From positions 496,001 to 560,000 of the forward strand of contig NZ_CP009505.1 in NCBI RefSeq assembly GCF_000970045.1: a stretch of 64,000 nt of DNA, read 5' to 3'. The position numbers were made by a program, and so were the translations under genes. Numbering within the stretch: the stretch's first letter is position 1; the number at the start of each line of letters is the position of its first letter. Below are positions 55,048 through 64,000 of this stretch, piece after piece. The notes beneath the pieces are model-generated. The model ran no database searches. It was not told the DNA's origin and saw nothing but the letters and a program-made list of their open reading frames with translations. Source of the DNA: Methanosarcina sp. MTP4 (GTDB lineage Archaea; Halobacteriota; Methanosarcinia; Methanosarcinales; Methanosarcinaceae).

Positions 55048-56607
55048 TCAAAGTTTGTTTCCTTTTCTTATTATTATCGACTCCCCGGTCATTTCTGCAG
55101 GTTTCGGGATATTCAGCAGGTCAAGCAGGGTTGGGGCAAGGTCGCAGAGTTTCCCGTCTTTCAGGGTATCGACCTCGTCGTTGCCCACGTAGATGCAGCG
55201 CACCGGGTTTGAGGTATGTGCTGTGTGGACATCTCCTGTTTTCCTGTTTTCCATCTGTTCGGCATTCCCGTGGTCTGCGGTGATGATTGCCACCCCGTCC
55301 GCTTTTTGCAGGGCTTCAATGGTTTTTCCAACGCAGTTGTCCACGGCTTCCACTGCTGCGACCGCAGCGTCGAAAATCCCTGTGTGGCCAACCATGTCCA
55401 TGTTGGCGAAGTTCAGGATAATTACGTCGTACTTTCCAGACTCGATCCTTTTGATTATCTCTGTTGTTACCTCGTAGACGTTCATCTCGGGCTGCAGGTC
55501 GTAGGTGGCGACTTTTGGGGACGGGATCAGGCAGCGGTCTTCTCCTTCATAGCACTTCTCGACTCCCCCGTTAAGGAAAAAGGTCACATGGGCATATTTT
55601 TCGGTTTCCGCTATGCGGAGCTGTGTCATTCCGGCTTTGCTCAGCACTTCCCCAAGTACGTTTTTCAGGGTTTCGGGAGGATAGGCGATTGGCAGGTCCA
55701 GGGTTTCGTCGTACTGGGCCATGCAAACGTAGTGCACTTTCGGGGTGGCTTTTCTGGGGAAGTCTTCGAAGTCTTCGTTTACGAAAGCCCAGGTAAGCTG
55801 CCGGGCCCGGTCAGGTCTGAAATTAAAGAAGATTACGGAATCATTGTCCCGGACGGTGGCCGTCGGGTTCCCTGCCGCATCGGTGATTACTGTCGGTTTT
55901 ACGAACTCGTCGGACTCGTCCCTGGAATAGGCTTCGGAGACTGCGGCAACTGCATCAGGGGCATTGTAGGGTGCAAGTCCAAGGGTAAGGGCATCGTAGG
56001 CGAGTTTTGTCCTATCCCAGCGCCGATCCCGGTCCATTGCATAGTAGCGCCCTGATACGGTAGCTATTTTTGCAACTCCGCCTTCCCTGCAGAAGGCTTC
56101 GAGTTCTTTGAGGTCTTCCAGGGCTGCCCTGGGAGGCACGTCCCGCCCGTCCAGAAATGCATGTATATACACTTTTCTGAGCCCTTTTTCTTTTGCAAGC
56201 CGGATAAGGGCCTTTAGATGGGTCATGTGGCTGTGTACACCCCCATGGGAGACAAGTCCCATGAGATGCAGGCCTGAGTCATGGCTTTTAGCGTTCTCTA
56301 TTGCATCCAGAAGCACGCTGTTTTCGAAAAAGTCCCCGTTCCTGATAGATAGGTTGATGCGGGTAAGGTCCTGGTACACGACACGCCCTGCCCCGATGTT
56401 AAGGTGTCCCACTTCCGAATTCCCCATCTGCCCTTTGGGCAGTCCCACGGCTTCCCCCGAGGCCTCAAAAAAACAGGACGGGTATTTTTCCACCAGGCGG
56501 TCAAGGTTCGGGGTTCTGGCTGCCAGGACTGCGTTTCCTTCCCCTTCGGGCAGGTAGCCCCAGCCGTCCAGGATCATGAGCATGAGAGGTCGTCTTGCTT
56601 GAGTCAT
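55048..56607 (-). CDS. gpmI: 2,3-Bisphosphoglycerate-independent phosphoglycerate mutase
   Basis: A 519-residue enzyme of the bacterial-type iPGM family, which interconverts 3- and 2-phosphoglycerate in gluconeogenesis. It opens with MLMILDGWG. The phospho-accepting Ser lies in [15 protein letters not shown], and metal sites are in [31 protein letters not shown] and [11 protein letters not shown]. Length is normal. It is distinct from the shorter archaeal ApgM type. Confidence 0.97.
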   Translation of the reverse strand: MTQARRPLMLMILDGWGYLPEGEGNAVLAARTPNLDRLVEKYPSCFFEASGEAVGLPKGQMGNSEVGHLNIGAGRVVYQDLTRINLSIRNGDFFENSVLLDAIENAKSHDSGLHLMGLVSHGGVHSHMTHLKALIRLAKEKGLRKVYIHAFLDGRDVPPRAALEDLKELEAFCREGGVAKIATVSGRYYAMDRDRRWDRTKLAYDALTLGLAPYNAPDAVAAVSEAYSRDESDEFVKPTVITDAAGNPTATVRDNDSVIFFNFRPDRARQLTWAFVNEDFEDFPRKATPKVHYVCMAQYDETLDLPIAYPPETLKNVLGEVLSKAGMTQLRIAETEKYAHVTFFLNGGVEKCYEGEDRCLIPSPKVATYDLQPEMNVYEVTTEIIKRIESGKYDVIILNFANMDMVGHTGIFDAAVAAVEAVDNCVGKTIEALQKADGVAIITADHGNAEQMENRKTGDVHTAHTSNPVRCIYVGNDEVDTLKDGKLCDLAPTLLDLLNIPKPAEMTGESIIIRKGNKL

Positions 56608-56865
56608 ATGCAGGGAATTTCCGCATCCGTCGATAAAAAGCTTGTTATGAAAATATGTGTAATATATTTATATTGTATTGAAAATATAATGGAAGTCCGT
56701 AAATATAAGTATTAATAATTACATAATTCCCCAAAAGGTAAAAACGGGATCGCAAATATTCTCGCAGAGTCTCCGTTAACATCTATATAAAAAATAAATT
56801 GTTTTCCCCGCGTAACAGGTAAGGGGATTATATCTCCGAGTAACAGGCAAGGAGGATTGACTATT
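56608..56865 (+). promoter_or_regulatory. Promoter and leader of the acetate transporter gene
   Basis: A clear TATA box, TATATAAAAAA, lies at 56784-56794. Two copies of GTAACAGG (56813 and 56840) follow within the leader. GGAGG at 56851-56855 is ten bases before the ATG. The left part of the gap serves gpmI. Confidence 0.55.
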
Positions 56866-57468
56866 ATGAGTGAGGAAATTCAAGACATTATGAATATTAC
56901 GCACGTAAAAGTCCAGGACTTTACTGCGAACCCGGCTCCCCTCGGGCTGATGGGTTTCGGAATGACCACGGTGCTTTTGAACATACACAATGCAGGTTTC
57001 TATAATCTCGGAGCAGTGATTCTTTCCATGGGCTTCTTTTACGGTGGGTTGGCCCAGGTAATTGCAGGGATTGAGGAATGGAGGAAAGGTAATACCTTCG
57101 GAGCTACTGCTTTCACTTCCTATGGGCTTTTCTGGCTCACCCTTGTTGGAATTGTCTTGCTCCCCAGATTTGAATGGGCGGAAGGTCTGGCTCCTGCCTC
57201 AACGGCTTTTGCAGCCTACCTCTTTATGTGGGGCCTGTTTACTTTCTTCATGTTCATAGGTACTCTGAAAGCTAACAGGGCACTGCAGGTTGTTTTCTTG
57301 ACCCTTACAATTCTGTTTTTCCTGCTTGCCGCCGGTAACTACCTGGGAAGTGCAGCAATACTCAGAATTGCCGGATTTGAGGGAATCTTCTGTGGCTTTA
57401 CAGCTATTTATGCGGCCCTCGGCCAGGTACTGAACGAGATGTACGGGAAAAAGATGGTTCCCCTCTAA
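56866..57468 (+). CDS. aceP: Acetate uptake transporter (AceTr/GPR1-FUN34-YaaH family)
   Basis: A 200-residue protein with six TM helices. The family motif at the start of TM1 is [18 protein letters not shown], and the pattern [16 protein letters not shown] and [17 protein letters not shown] are typical of the AceTr family. It probably takes up acetate for aceticlastic growth, or acetate/succinate in exchange with protons. ATG at 56866 (MSEEIQDIM) is chosen from the GGAGG site. Confidence 0.93.
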   Translation: MSEEIQDIMNITHVKVQDFTANPAPLGLMGFGMTTVLLNIHNAGFYNLGAVILSMGFFYGGLAQVIAGIEEWRKGNTFGATAFTSYGLFWLTLVGIVLLPRFEWAEGLAPASTAFAAYLFMWGLFTFFMFIGTLKANRALQVVFLTLTILFFLLAAGNYLGSAAILRIAGFEGIFCGFTAIYAALGQVLNEMYGKKMVPL

Positions 57469-57698
57469 AAACACCATTACCTTTATATTAAACAATTTTT
57501 CCGGGTCTTCTGCCCGGATCTTTTTCCACATTTTTTTCTACACCGTTTTTCCACATGCCATTTTATATTCTTTTTTACATTTTCCGTATCTTTTAGAAAT
57601 TTTTGGAATCTTTTTTAGAAAATTATTTATCTATTAATACTTATCCGTAAATTTGTATTACGTGGGCTCATTTCGGGGAAAACGATTGAGGAAAGAAA

Positions 57699-58556
57699 AT
57701 GGACACAAAGAATATTGACTGGAATGAAGTGTGGAAAGAAAAAATGGATGCCCAGAAAAGGGCTTGCCCCAATACCGGGCCCGGGAGCATCTGGCAGGAA
57801 AAAGAAAGTGCAAGGCGTTTCTGGGAGATGTCGCTAAAAAACTGGGGCCGGATGGAAAAATGTATGCGGGGGATGGCCTTAAGTCCCGAATCCCGGGTTC
57901 TTGACATAGGGGCGGGTCCAGGCACTCTTGCAGTCCCTCTCGCAGAAAAGGTTGATCACGTCACCGCTGTGGAACCTGCTGACGGGATGGTGAGCGTCCT
58001 CAGGGAGAATATCGAAGCTTACGGAATTGAGAATATAAATTGTGTACACAAAGACTGGGAAGCCGTTGATTCCGAAACGGACCTCTATGGGCCTTATGAC
58101 GTGGTTTTTGCTTCCTACTCCCTCGGAATGAAGGATATCCGTGCTTCAATTCGGAAAATGATGGAAGTCTCTTCGGGGTACATCTATCTCTACTGGTTTG
58201 CAGGGGAAACTTCCTGGGACATGCACTCCCGAATGCTCTGGCCCTCTCTGCACGGATGTGAATACCAGCAGGGCCCCAAAGTTGATGTCCTTTACAATGT
58301 GCTCTATGGGCTGGGCATCCATCCCAATATGAAGGTTTTCCCCTTTGAACACATCCAGAGCTTTGCAAGCTTGGATGAAGCTGTTGAGAATTTCAAGCCC
58401 AATTATGCCATAATGTCGGAAGAACAGGAAGGGATTCTCAGGGACTATCTCAATGAGATACTTGAAAAAGAAAACGGAAAGCTTGTGCACAGGGGCTGGA
58501 GTACAAGGGTAAAATTGTGGTGGAAAAACCGGGGCCGAGATGACAATAAGCTGTGA
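57699..58556 (+). CDS. SAM-dependent class I methyltransferase
   Basis: A 285-residue protein with a Rossmann methyltransferase core: motif I VLDIGAGPGTLAVPLAE, then VTAVEPADGM. The N-terminal part (WKEKMDAQKRACPNTGPGSI) and the C-terminal acidic helices lie outside the core. Substrate is unknown. GAGGAAAG precedes the ATG. It is related in neighbourhood, but not in sequence, to the broken methyltransferase nearby. Confidence 0.85.
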   Translation: MDTKNIDWNEVWKEKMDAQKRACPNTGPGSIWQEKESARRFWEMSLKNWGRMEKCMRGMALSPESRVLDIGAGPGTLAVPLAEKVDHVTAVEPADGMVSVLRENIEAYGIENINCVHKDWEAVDSETDLYGPYDVVFASYSLGMKDIRASIRKMMEVSSGYIYLYWFAGETSWDMHSRMLWPSLHGCEYQQGPKVDVLYNVLYGLGIHPNMKVFPFEHIQSFASLDEAVENFKPNYAIMSEEQEGILRDYLNEILEKENGKLVHRGWSTRVKLWWKNRGRDDNKL

Positions 58557-58696
58557 TTCTCCGGGGGGACTATCTATGTTTATTTCCTCTTGTTTGCATT
58601 TTTATGGTTTAATATGTATTAAATTTCCATATAAACATTCAATATCCATTTAATTGTTATCTCCATGGCCCATATCCCTTCAATCACTGTAGACCT

Positions 58697-59128
58697 TCAA
58701 TTAAATCCGAGGACGGGGTTTCTCTGCTGGTTTTCACAGCTGTTATGCAGCTTTTTTTCTTCAAACAGGTTCTTATTTTTTACCCCCGTCCCTTCCTTAT
58801 GTGAAAAATTCAAGCTCTTGAACGAAGCAGGGTTGCCTTCCAGCAGAAAGGGAGCCAGCATGGGGGATGTGGTGTAAATTTCTTCTCTTTTCTTCAGGAC
58901 TTCGACGGAGACCAGCACGTCCAGAATCCTGGCCGTGAGCCGGGAGTCAGTCCCGAGTTCTTCTGCGAGGTTTTTCGCACTTTTTGGTTCTATCAATTTT
59001 GTGAAAATTCCAAGTTCTACTGCCGTCAGGAAAATTTGTCCTTCTTCATAGTTCATTGCAATTTCCCGCAGGAATTTTTTACTGTCTGCAGAAGACAGCA
59101 TCCTCTCTGCAAGCTTTACCGGATTCAA
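58697..59128 (-). pseudogene. Truncated winged-helix/methyltransferase remnant
   Basis: A 143-residue frame. Residues 1-105 match the N-terminal dimerisation/winged-helix domain of O-methyltransferase-type proteins (GQIFLTAVELGIFTKL; SAKNLAEELGTDSRLTARIL; YTTSPMLAPFLL). After SFKSLNFSHKEG the sequence becomes unlike any domain and ends without the SAM-binding half. Full proteins are about 330 residues. It is probably a decayed gene, though a free dimerisation domain cannot be excluded. Confidence 0.7.
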
Positions 59129-59733
59129 TCTTATCTACCACCTGGCTTTAATCGTTTTTTTTGGAAGATTCTTTACGTTTTACCCGTATTTCTTCCTGCC
59201 AAGACAGTTCTCCAATTTTTCAAAAATATCAGTTATGGGTTTTCTGGGGGTTATCTCGGTGTGGGTTTTTTGTTTTTTTGTTTTTATTTTTCGGGTTTCT
59301 AGGGCTCTTCCATTTATGGTCCTTTGGAGTAAACTGGTCTTTACGCTGGAGGACCAACCAACATTATATAAAATATGTTCGATGTCTTTATATTTTTTAT
59401 GATGTGCTCTCTGAAATAAGGCGTTGTCAAAGATAAAACTTTCGGAATATTTTGTGCAATCTCCCCTATTTTTATACTGATTATTTTTTACTTTTGTTGA
59501 AAATACCTGCTCAAAAAATTGAAAAAACACTGCTCATTATTTATTGTTTGTTAGTTTATTGGTATAATGTTTTTTCCTGTTTCCAGTTTAATACATCGTA
59601 ATAATATTTATTATACCATTGTTATAACCATTATCAAGGTCCTTTCTTAGTTGGTTTGTTCTCTACATGTTATACCATTCCTTCAATATTCTATTCGATT
59701 AATTATATCGAACTGTGATGCAGTATTAGCTTT
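59129..59733. other. T-rich intergenic region
   Basis: 600 bases with long T-runs on the plus strand. The right part is strongly AT-rich and must hold the promoter of the UbiA-like gene. No gene is supported. Confidence 0.35.
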
Positions 59734-60657
59734 ATGAACTCTAATATATTTTTGGGAAGTTTTGAAAAGGTTTTAAGGCATAGAAAGACAAACGTGCCAG
59801 AATTCGGGGAGCAAAATGCTACCCTTGAGTTATTAAAAAGTTCTGTACTTGTTGCTTTTTCCGGGGCTCTCCGGATTCATTTAGCTTTTCTGTTATTGCA
59901 CATAACGTCCAGTCTGCTTACCTGCTTTGCAGGTGGCCTTGTGATCTATACGGTCTACACCCTGGACCGGGCCCTGGAGTCCGCAGAAGATTCCGTTAAC
60001 CGGAAGGAATTAAATGGTTCGAAGCGGGAGGTTGCACTTGCTGTTTCTCTTCTGGCTTTTGTCATCGGCGTTTTTATTCTTGCAAAAGAAGGGCTTTGTG
60101 CACTCGCGTTTTTGCCTTTTATAACCGGTTATCTTTATAGTAAAGGTATAAATTTCGGTAAATTTTCCCTGAAACTCAAGGGAGGACTCGGGGTCAAAAA
60201 CCTTGTTGTGGGGGCTACCTGGGGGATTTTCATTGCCGGACTTGCCGGAGGAAGTTCCACTCATATGCTGCCTGTTATTCTGGTCTTTGCCTTCTTCGGA
60301 ATCAAACTCTTCATTAACTCTGCAATCTATGACTTCAAGGATGTCAAGGGAGACACCCTTGCGGGCATCAGGACCCTTCCGGTTGCCCTGGGGGAACAAA
60401 ATACCCGCAATCTTCTCATCACACTTCATTTGACTTCTCACATGGTACTCGGAGTTGCGCTAATTCAGGGATTGGTTGCATTCGAACCTCTCATCCTTCT
60501 ATACAGCTTCGTATGCGGACTCATGTGTATCGAAAACTACACCCGGACTGAAGAAGAGGAACTTCCTTTCCGGAAACTCGAAAGGACCTTTATGGTGGAC
60601 GGGGAATCAACATCAATTGTAGGGTTGAGGGCAGTCGCGGGGGCTTTCCTGGCTTAA
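59734..60657 (+). CDS. UbiA-type prenyltransferase homolog
   Basis: A 307-residue membrane protein with about eight TM helices. The first Asp-rich motif is altered: YTLDRALESAED in place of NDxxDxxxD. The second is regular: NSAIYDFKDVKGD, with the following RTLPVALG typical of the family. UbiA enzymes attach polyprenyl chains to aromatic or other acceptors, for example in quinone, heme or ether-lipid synthesis. A methanophenazine role would be speculation. No strong ribosome-binding site is seen. Confidence 0.85.
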   Translation: MNSNIFLGSFEKVLRHRKTNVPEFGEQNATLELLKSSVLVAFSGALRIHLAFLLLHITSSLLTCFAGGLVIYTVYTLDRALESAEDSVNRKELNGSKREVALAVSLLAFVIGVFILAKEGLCALAFLPFITGYLYSKGINFGKFSLKLKGGLGVKNLVVGATWGIFIAGLAGGSSTHMLPVILVFAFFGIKLFINSAIYDFKDVKGDTLAGIRTLPVALGEQNTRNLLITLHLTSHMVLGVALIQGLVAFEPLILLYSFVCGLMCIENYTRTEEEELPFRKLERTFMVDGESTSIVGLRAVAGAFLA

Positions 60658-60942
60658 AGATTTCCTTATCTGAAATCCGACCTTAACTGGCATCTGATCT
60701 ATGCTGGTGGGATGATTCCTTTTAGAGATAAGATATCCCTGTGAAGGCTGCACTATCCTGTAAGGGATGGAGTGTCCTCATGAAGGAAAGGGGATTGACT
60801 GCTGTGACCGGAAACCCGGATAACATTCCCTTAATTTTAAAAATAGAGTTGGCAGAAGATCAAATGGTCTTCTGGCCCTGTCCTTTCTTCTTTCCCCTGC
60901 TCCTATTTCGGGGGAAAAGGAAACTTTTACAAGCTCCGGTTT
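60658..60942. other. Convergent intergenic region
   Basis: A 285-base gap between the UbiA-like gene and the regulator's C-terminus. No gene is supported. Confidence 0.35.
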
Positions 60943-61737
60943 TTAAAGGTTCTTTATTTCTACTGAGTTTTCTTTGTAGTGCTTGAAAAGGTCATCTCCC
61001 CATTTGATAGCAAGTGCATCGAAACCGACAAGGTCGTTTCGTGGGTCAAAGGTGCCGTTCTTATAGAAAAGGGAGAGGGATGTAAAGCGGTCTGTTACGA
61101 TAAAAGCGACCCTGGCATTGTCGTAAACTTAAAAGCTCGTATTTTTGTATTCCAGGTATTCTTCGATTTCAGTGTTGTATTCGCTTTTCAGCTTGAAAAA
61201 AACATTTGGAGTTACGATTATGGAGATTGGGATGCCCTTACGTGCCACATCCAGGAACATCTGGGGGTAGTGGGGGAGGAATATTGACGCAAAACCCATG
61301 AGACGGGTGGATGATTGTACGTTTTCTATGAATGTTTTGTGAGAGTCATAGATGTTTTCATGTTCATCTCTTACAACCCTACACTCCTTGAGTTCCTGGA
61401 TTCTGTTAAGCAGGGTTTCGGGAACCCCTGTAAGATCGTGCTCTTTCCAGAAGTTTTCATTTGCTTCTATGGCGGCAAGGGTGTCCAGGAAAGGTCTGAA
61501 ATACATTGCTGAAACCTTCCCGAGAGGAGTCAGCCAGTACATTCCTTCCTGCCGGAAAATCAGGTTTGCATTTTCCATCTCCTTCAGACGGGGCAGAATC
61601 TCAGGAGACCTTACATCAAAATATTCCTTGATATCGGAAAGGGTCCTTGGACTCTCCTGAATAAGGAAGAGCAGGTCCTTTCGTTTTTCAGAAAATGTGA
61701 GGATACTTAATAATCCGTTGGATTTCACTTTGATCAA
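60943..61737 (-). pseudogene. FilR1/Msr-type HTH regulator interrupted by an in-frame TAA
   Basis: An N-terminal winged helix (LLFLIQESPRTLSDIKEYFD; EILPRLKEMENANLIFRQEG) and a FilR1-type middle domain (HENIYDSHKTFIENVQSSTR; SIIVTPNVFFKL) resemble methanogen regulators of the MsrA-like/FilR1 group. The frame stops with TAA at 61131-61129 after EYKNTSF. The same frame then continues for 61 codons with typical family sequence (VYDNARVAFIVTDRF; SLSLFYKNGTFDPRNDLV) to TAA at 60945-60943. Total length, 264 codons, is normal. One base change, such as TTA to TAA, would explain it. As it is TAA, not TAG, pyrrolysine does not rescue it. Confidence 0.88.
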
Positions 61738-62419
61738 CCCTCATTTCGTTAACTTTGTGATGGTAAATCCCGTCTTCCTGAATAAGTCTTCCAGGTGATA
61801 TCTCTAAATTAAAGGGATTTTTTGTTTTATTCATCTCTTTTTCATTTCATTTGTTATATTTTTTCGCGGTGGCTGTTATATGTTAGTCGTATACTATTGC
61901 TAGAATGGTATATGAATTCAATCTATATTATCTTTTTTGGGAGTGTTACATATTCTCTGGTATTTTTTATCTTTCACAGATAATCTGAAGCGGTAGTCCC
62001 AAACTATTAGATTACATTATTATTATTTTTATATACTTCGTAACTAATTTTATTATATTATTGGTGTACAGTTATTTTACTGATATACCTCAATTGGATC
62101 TAAAAAAATGATTTCTCTCTCAAAGAAATCAGTGATTAAAACAGTTTTTTCATTTTGGATTTATTGTATATTCGGTATCTTATAAACGATTTTTAGGAAA
62201 AGACCTGTAATTGGAGTGCAAGGTGTGTGGAATGCTGTGTATTGAATTTTTTTCGAAAAAAGAGCTTTCGTTAAAATTTGTATGCTAAAACCTGTCTGTT
62301 AAAATTCGTATTTTAAAGCCATATTAAAATTCGTATGTCCAAAAATAGTGAAATGGTTCCCTGCCATTTCCGACAGGGAAGGCTGCATTTTGGATTTTGC
62401 AGCTTTTCGATTTTTAAAT
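61738..62419. other. AT-rich gap upstream of the regulator remnant
   Basis: 680 bases of AT-rich DNA. Three copies of TTAAAATTCGTAT (one reading TTTG) lie at 62271-62337, spaced 28 and 25 bases. No gene is supported. Confidence 0.4.
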
Positions 62420-64000
62420 TTAATGAAGGAAGTGGCGCATACCGGTGAAAACCAGGGATACATTGAGCCGGTTTGCGGTTTCTATAACTTCTCCGTCCCT
62501 AATGGACCCGCCGGGAGATACGATATAGCGGATGTTGTTCTCTGAGGCATGGATTACGCTGTCGTCGAAGGGGAAGAAGGCATCTGAGACCATCACGCAT
62601 TCGGACAGGATATTTTTACAGTACTCTTCGAAGGAAATACCCGGCTCTTCGCGCTCGTAGATAACCTTCAGGTTTTCGATTGCCTTTGTGGCTGCCAGTT
62701 TGCGGATGGAGTCCACGCGGTTCGGCTGTCCTGCGCCCATTCCCAGCACCATGAAGGAACCGGGTTCGTATTCGTGGGCAATTATGACTGCGTTAGATTT
62801 CGTGGCTTTGCAGGCTTTGAGGCAGAATTCCGATAGGTTGCGCTTTTCTTCGGGATAGGGGGTCTCTGTAACGGATTCCCACTTCTCGTAGATCCCTATG
62901 TCCCGGGACTGTTTGAGCATGCCTCCGATTATGTATTTGTAGGTGCAATTCGTCCCGAAACTTTCCCTTATATCGGGCAGTTTAAGGAGCCTTAAGTTAG
63001 CACTCTTGTTTTTCAGGTATTCGAGGGCATCGTGTGTGAAATCCGGGGCAAGGATGATTTCCACGAATTTCCCGTTCAGGAGCTGGGCAGCTTCAAGGTC
63101 GAAGGTTTCGTTTGTGCAGATAATGCTCCCGTAAGCCGAGATGGGGTCCCCGTCCCAGGCAGCCTGCAGTGCCTGCAGGAGGGTTTTTCCTGTGGAAAGT
63201 CCGCAGGGGTTGTTGTGCTTTACAATGGCAACAGCCGGGGTGGCATTTCCCAGTTCCTTGACTGTCTGAAGGGCGTTGTCGGCGTCCACGTAGTTGTTAA
63301 AGGAAAGTTCTTTTCCGTGCAGCTGGACGGCTTTTGCCAGGCTCGGTCCTTCCTGCCGGGGTTCTTTATAAAAACTGGCTTCCTGGTGCCAGTTTTCTCC
63401 ATAGCGGAGTTTCGTGCCGTCGGTGAACTTCAGGCGTAGCACTTCTTCTCCGAGAAGAACTTTGCTCAGGTAGGTATCGATGGCTGCGTCGTAATCTGCA
63501 GTATGCCTGAAGGCCTTGACCGCAAGTCCTGCCCGGGTTTCATCGGAAATAACCCCGCTGGAACGCAGTTCTTTCAGGATATGCCCGTAGTCTGCGGGGT
63601 CAGAGAGTACTGTCACCGAGCGGTAGTTCTTGGCTGCCGATCTGAGCAGGGTAGGGCCGCCGATGTCGATGTTTTCGATGGCTTCCTCCAGTTCCACACC
63701 TTCTTTCGAGACCGTGACCTCGAAGGGATAGAGGTTTACGGTCACCATATCAATGAGGGAGATGTCTTCTTTCGACGCCTCTTCCATGTGTTCCTCGCTT
63801 TCCCTGAGGCATAAGAGGCCCCCATGGATCCTTGGGTGCAGGGTCTTGACCCGTCCTCCCATCATCTCGGGAAAGCCCGTGACTTCCGAAACATCAGTAA
63901 CTTCAATACCGGCGTCGCGAATGATCTTCGCTGTCCCGCCTGTTGAGATAATCTTCACGCCAAGTTCTTCGAGCCCACGTGCGAATTCCACGATTCCTGT
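62420..64000 (-). CDS. purH: Bifunctional PurH (AICAR transformylase/IMP cyclohydrolase), N-terminus cut
   Basis: About 527 residues are visible; the first ~14 lie beyond the window. The cyclohydrolase domain has IISTGGTAKIIRDAGI, GGRVKTLHPRIHGG and MVTVNLYPFE. The transformylase domain has RYGENWHQEA, FNNYVDADNAL, the catalytic KHNNPCG, and FFPFDDSV near the end. It carries out the last two steps of IMP synthesis. Many archaea use PurP/PurO instead, so a bacterial-type PurH is notable though known in Methanosarcina-type organisms. Confidence 0.95.
   Translation of the reverse strand, partial: TGIVEFARGLEELGVKIISTGGTAKIIRDAGIEVTDVSEVTGFPEMMGGRVKTLHPRIHGGLLCLRESEEHMEEASKEDISLIDMVTVNLYPFEVTVSKEGVELEEAIENIDIGGPTLLRSAAKNYRSVTVLSDPADYGHILKELRSSGVISDETRAGLAVKAFRHTADYDAAIDTYLSKVLLGEEVLRLKFTDGTKLRYGENWHQEASFYKEPRQEGPSLAKAVQLHGKELSFNNYVDADNALQTVKELGNATPAVAIVKHNNPCGLSTGKTLLQALQAAWDGDPISAYGSIICTNETFDLEAAQLLNGKFVEIILAPDFTHDALEYLKNKSANLRLLKLPDIRESFGTNCTYKYIIGGMLKQSRDIGIYEKWESVTETPYPEEKRNLSEFCLKACKATKSNAVIIAHEYEPGSFMVLGMGAGQPNRVDSIRKLAATKAIENLKVIYEREEPGISFEEYCKNILSECVMVSDAFFPFDDSVIHASENNIRYIVSPGGSIRDGEVIETANRLNVSLVFTGMRHFLH

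Noticed and set aside
61129-61131. Read-through of the regulator stop as pyrrolysine
   Set aside because: The codon is TAA, whereas pyrrolysine is inserted at TAG.

Overview
The window is from a methanogenic archaeon of the Methanosarcina type. Direct signs are a RamA-type corrinoid-activating protein, two component-A2-like double ABC ATPases, a run of methanogenesis marker proteins (Mmp3, 6, 5, 15, 17, 7), geranylgeranylglyceryl phosphate synthase, the methanopterin enzyme RFAP synthase, archaeal FEN1, L40e and aIF5A, an archaeal 7S (SRP) RNA, the beta-lysine osmolyte genes ablA/ablB and an AceP-type acetate transporter. The species cannot be fixed from sequence alone. Genes are widely spaced, with long AT-rich gaps that often hold short tandem repeats.

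Layout. 1-5 kb: a MEDS/PAS histidine kinase cut by the window edge, an orphan MacB-type permease and two flavoproteins. 5-9 kb: an A2-like ATPase without the zinc ribbon, an MTH865-family protein, GGGP synthase and L40e. 9.5-15.2 kb: purB between two tandem arrays, a 1.7 kb gap with two copies of a ~210 bp structured element, ramA with a helically phased repeat array in its promoter, SRP RNA and tRNA-Ser(GCT). 15.5-23.5 kb: KaiC-like ATPase, RFAP synthase, CDF transporter, FEN1, a clostripain-family lipoprotein and two small proteins. 24-33.2 kb: presenilin-type protease, HAD protein, then atwA and the mmp genes, which together form the main methyl-coenzyme M reductase (MCR) activation locus. 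33.4-39.3 kb: AhpD-like protein, matrixin protease, Nudix hydrolase, tungsten oxidoreductase, and the aIF5A-agmatinase pair. 39.5-45.2 kb: two paralogous 58-residue proteins, an actin-like ATPase overlapping a membrane-protein gene, and a Kef-type antiporter. 45.2-49 kb: a 30 bp degenerate tandem array, ablA, a 16 bp array, and ablB. 49-54.5 kb: a type IV pilus-like ATPase/platform pair. 55-64 kb: phosphoglycerate mutase, AceP, methyltransferase, a methyltransferase remnant, a UbiA-like prenyltransferase, a FilR1-type regulator broken by one stop codon, and purH cut by the window edge.

How the genes work together. A2, Mmp3, Mmp7 and Mmp17 are known parts of the ATP-dependent MCR activation machinery. 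Mmp15 resembles the Fe-S ATPase activators of BadF/HgdC type, and RamA does an analogous reductive activation of cobalt corrinoids. AblA and AblB make N-epsilon-acetyl-beta-lysine for salt adaptation. Agmatinase may supply polyamine for modification of aIF5A.

The observations I would look at first are: genes whose only well-placed start is ATT or ATC (the kinase and ablB); the duplicated ~210 bp element; the 30 bp array before ablA; the phased repeats before ramA; the actin-like/membrane operon with an unusual phosphate-2 motif; and the nonsense codon in the FilR1-like regulator.
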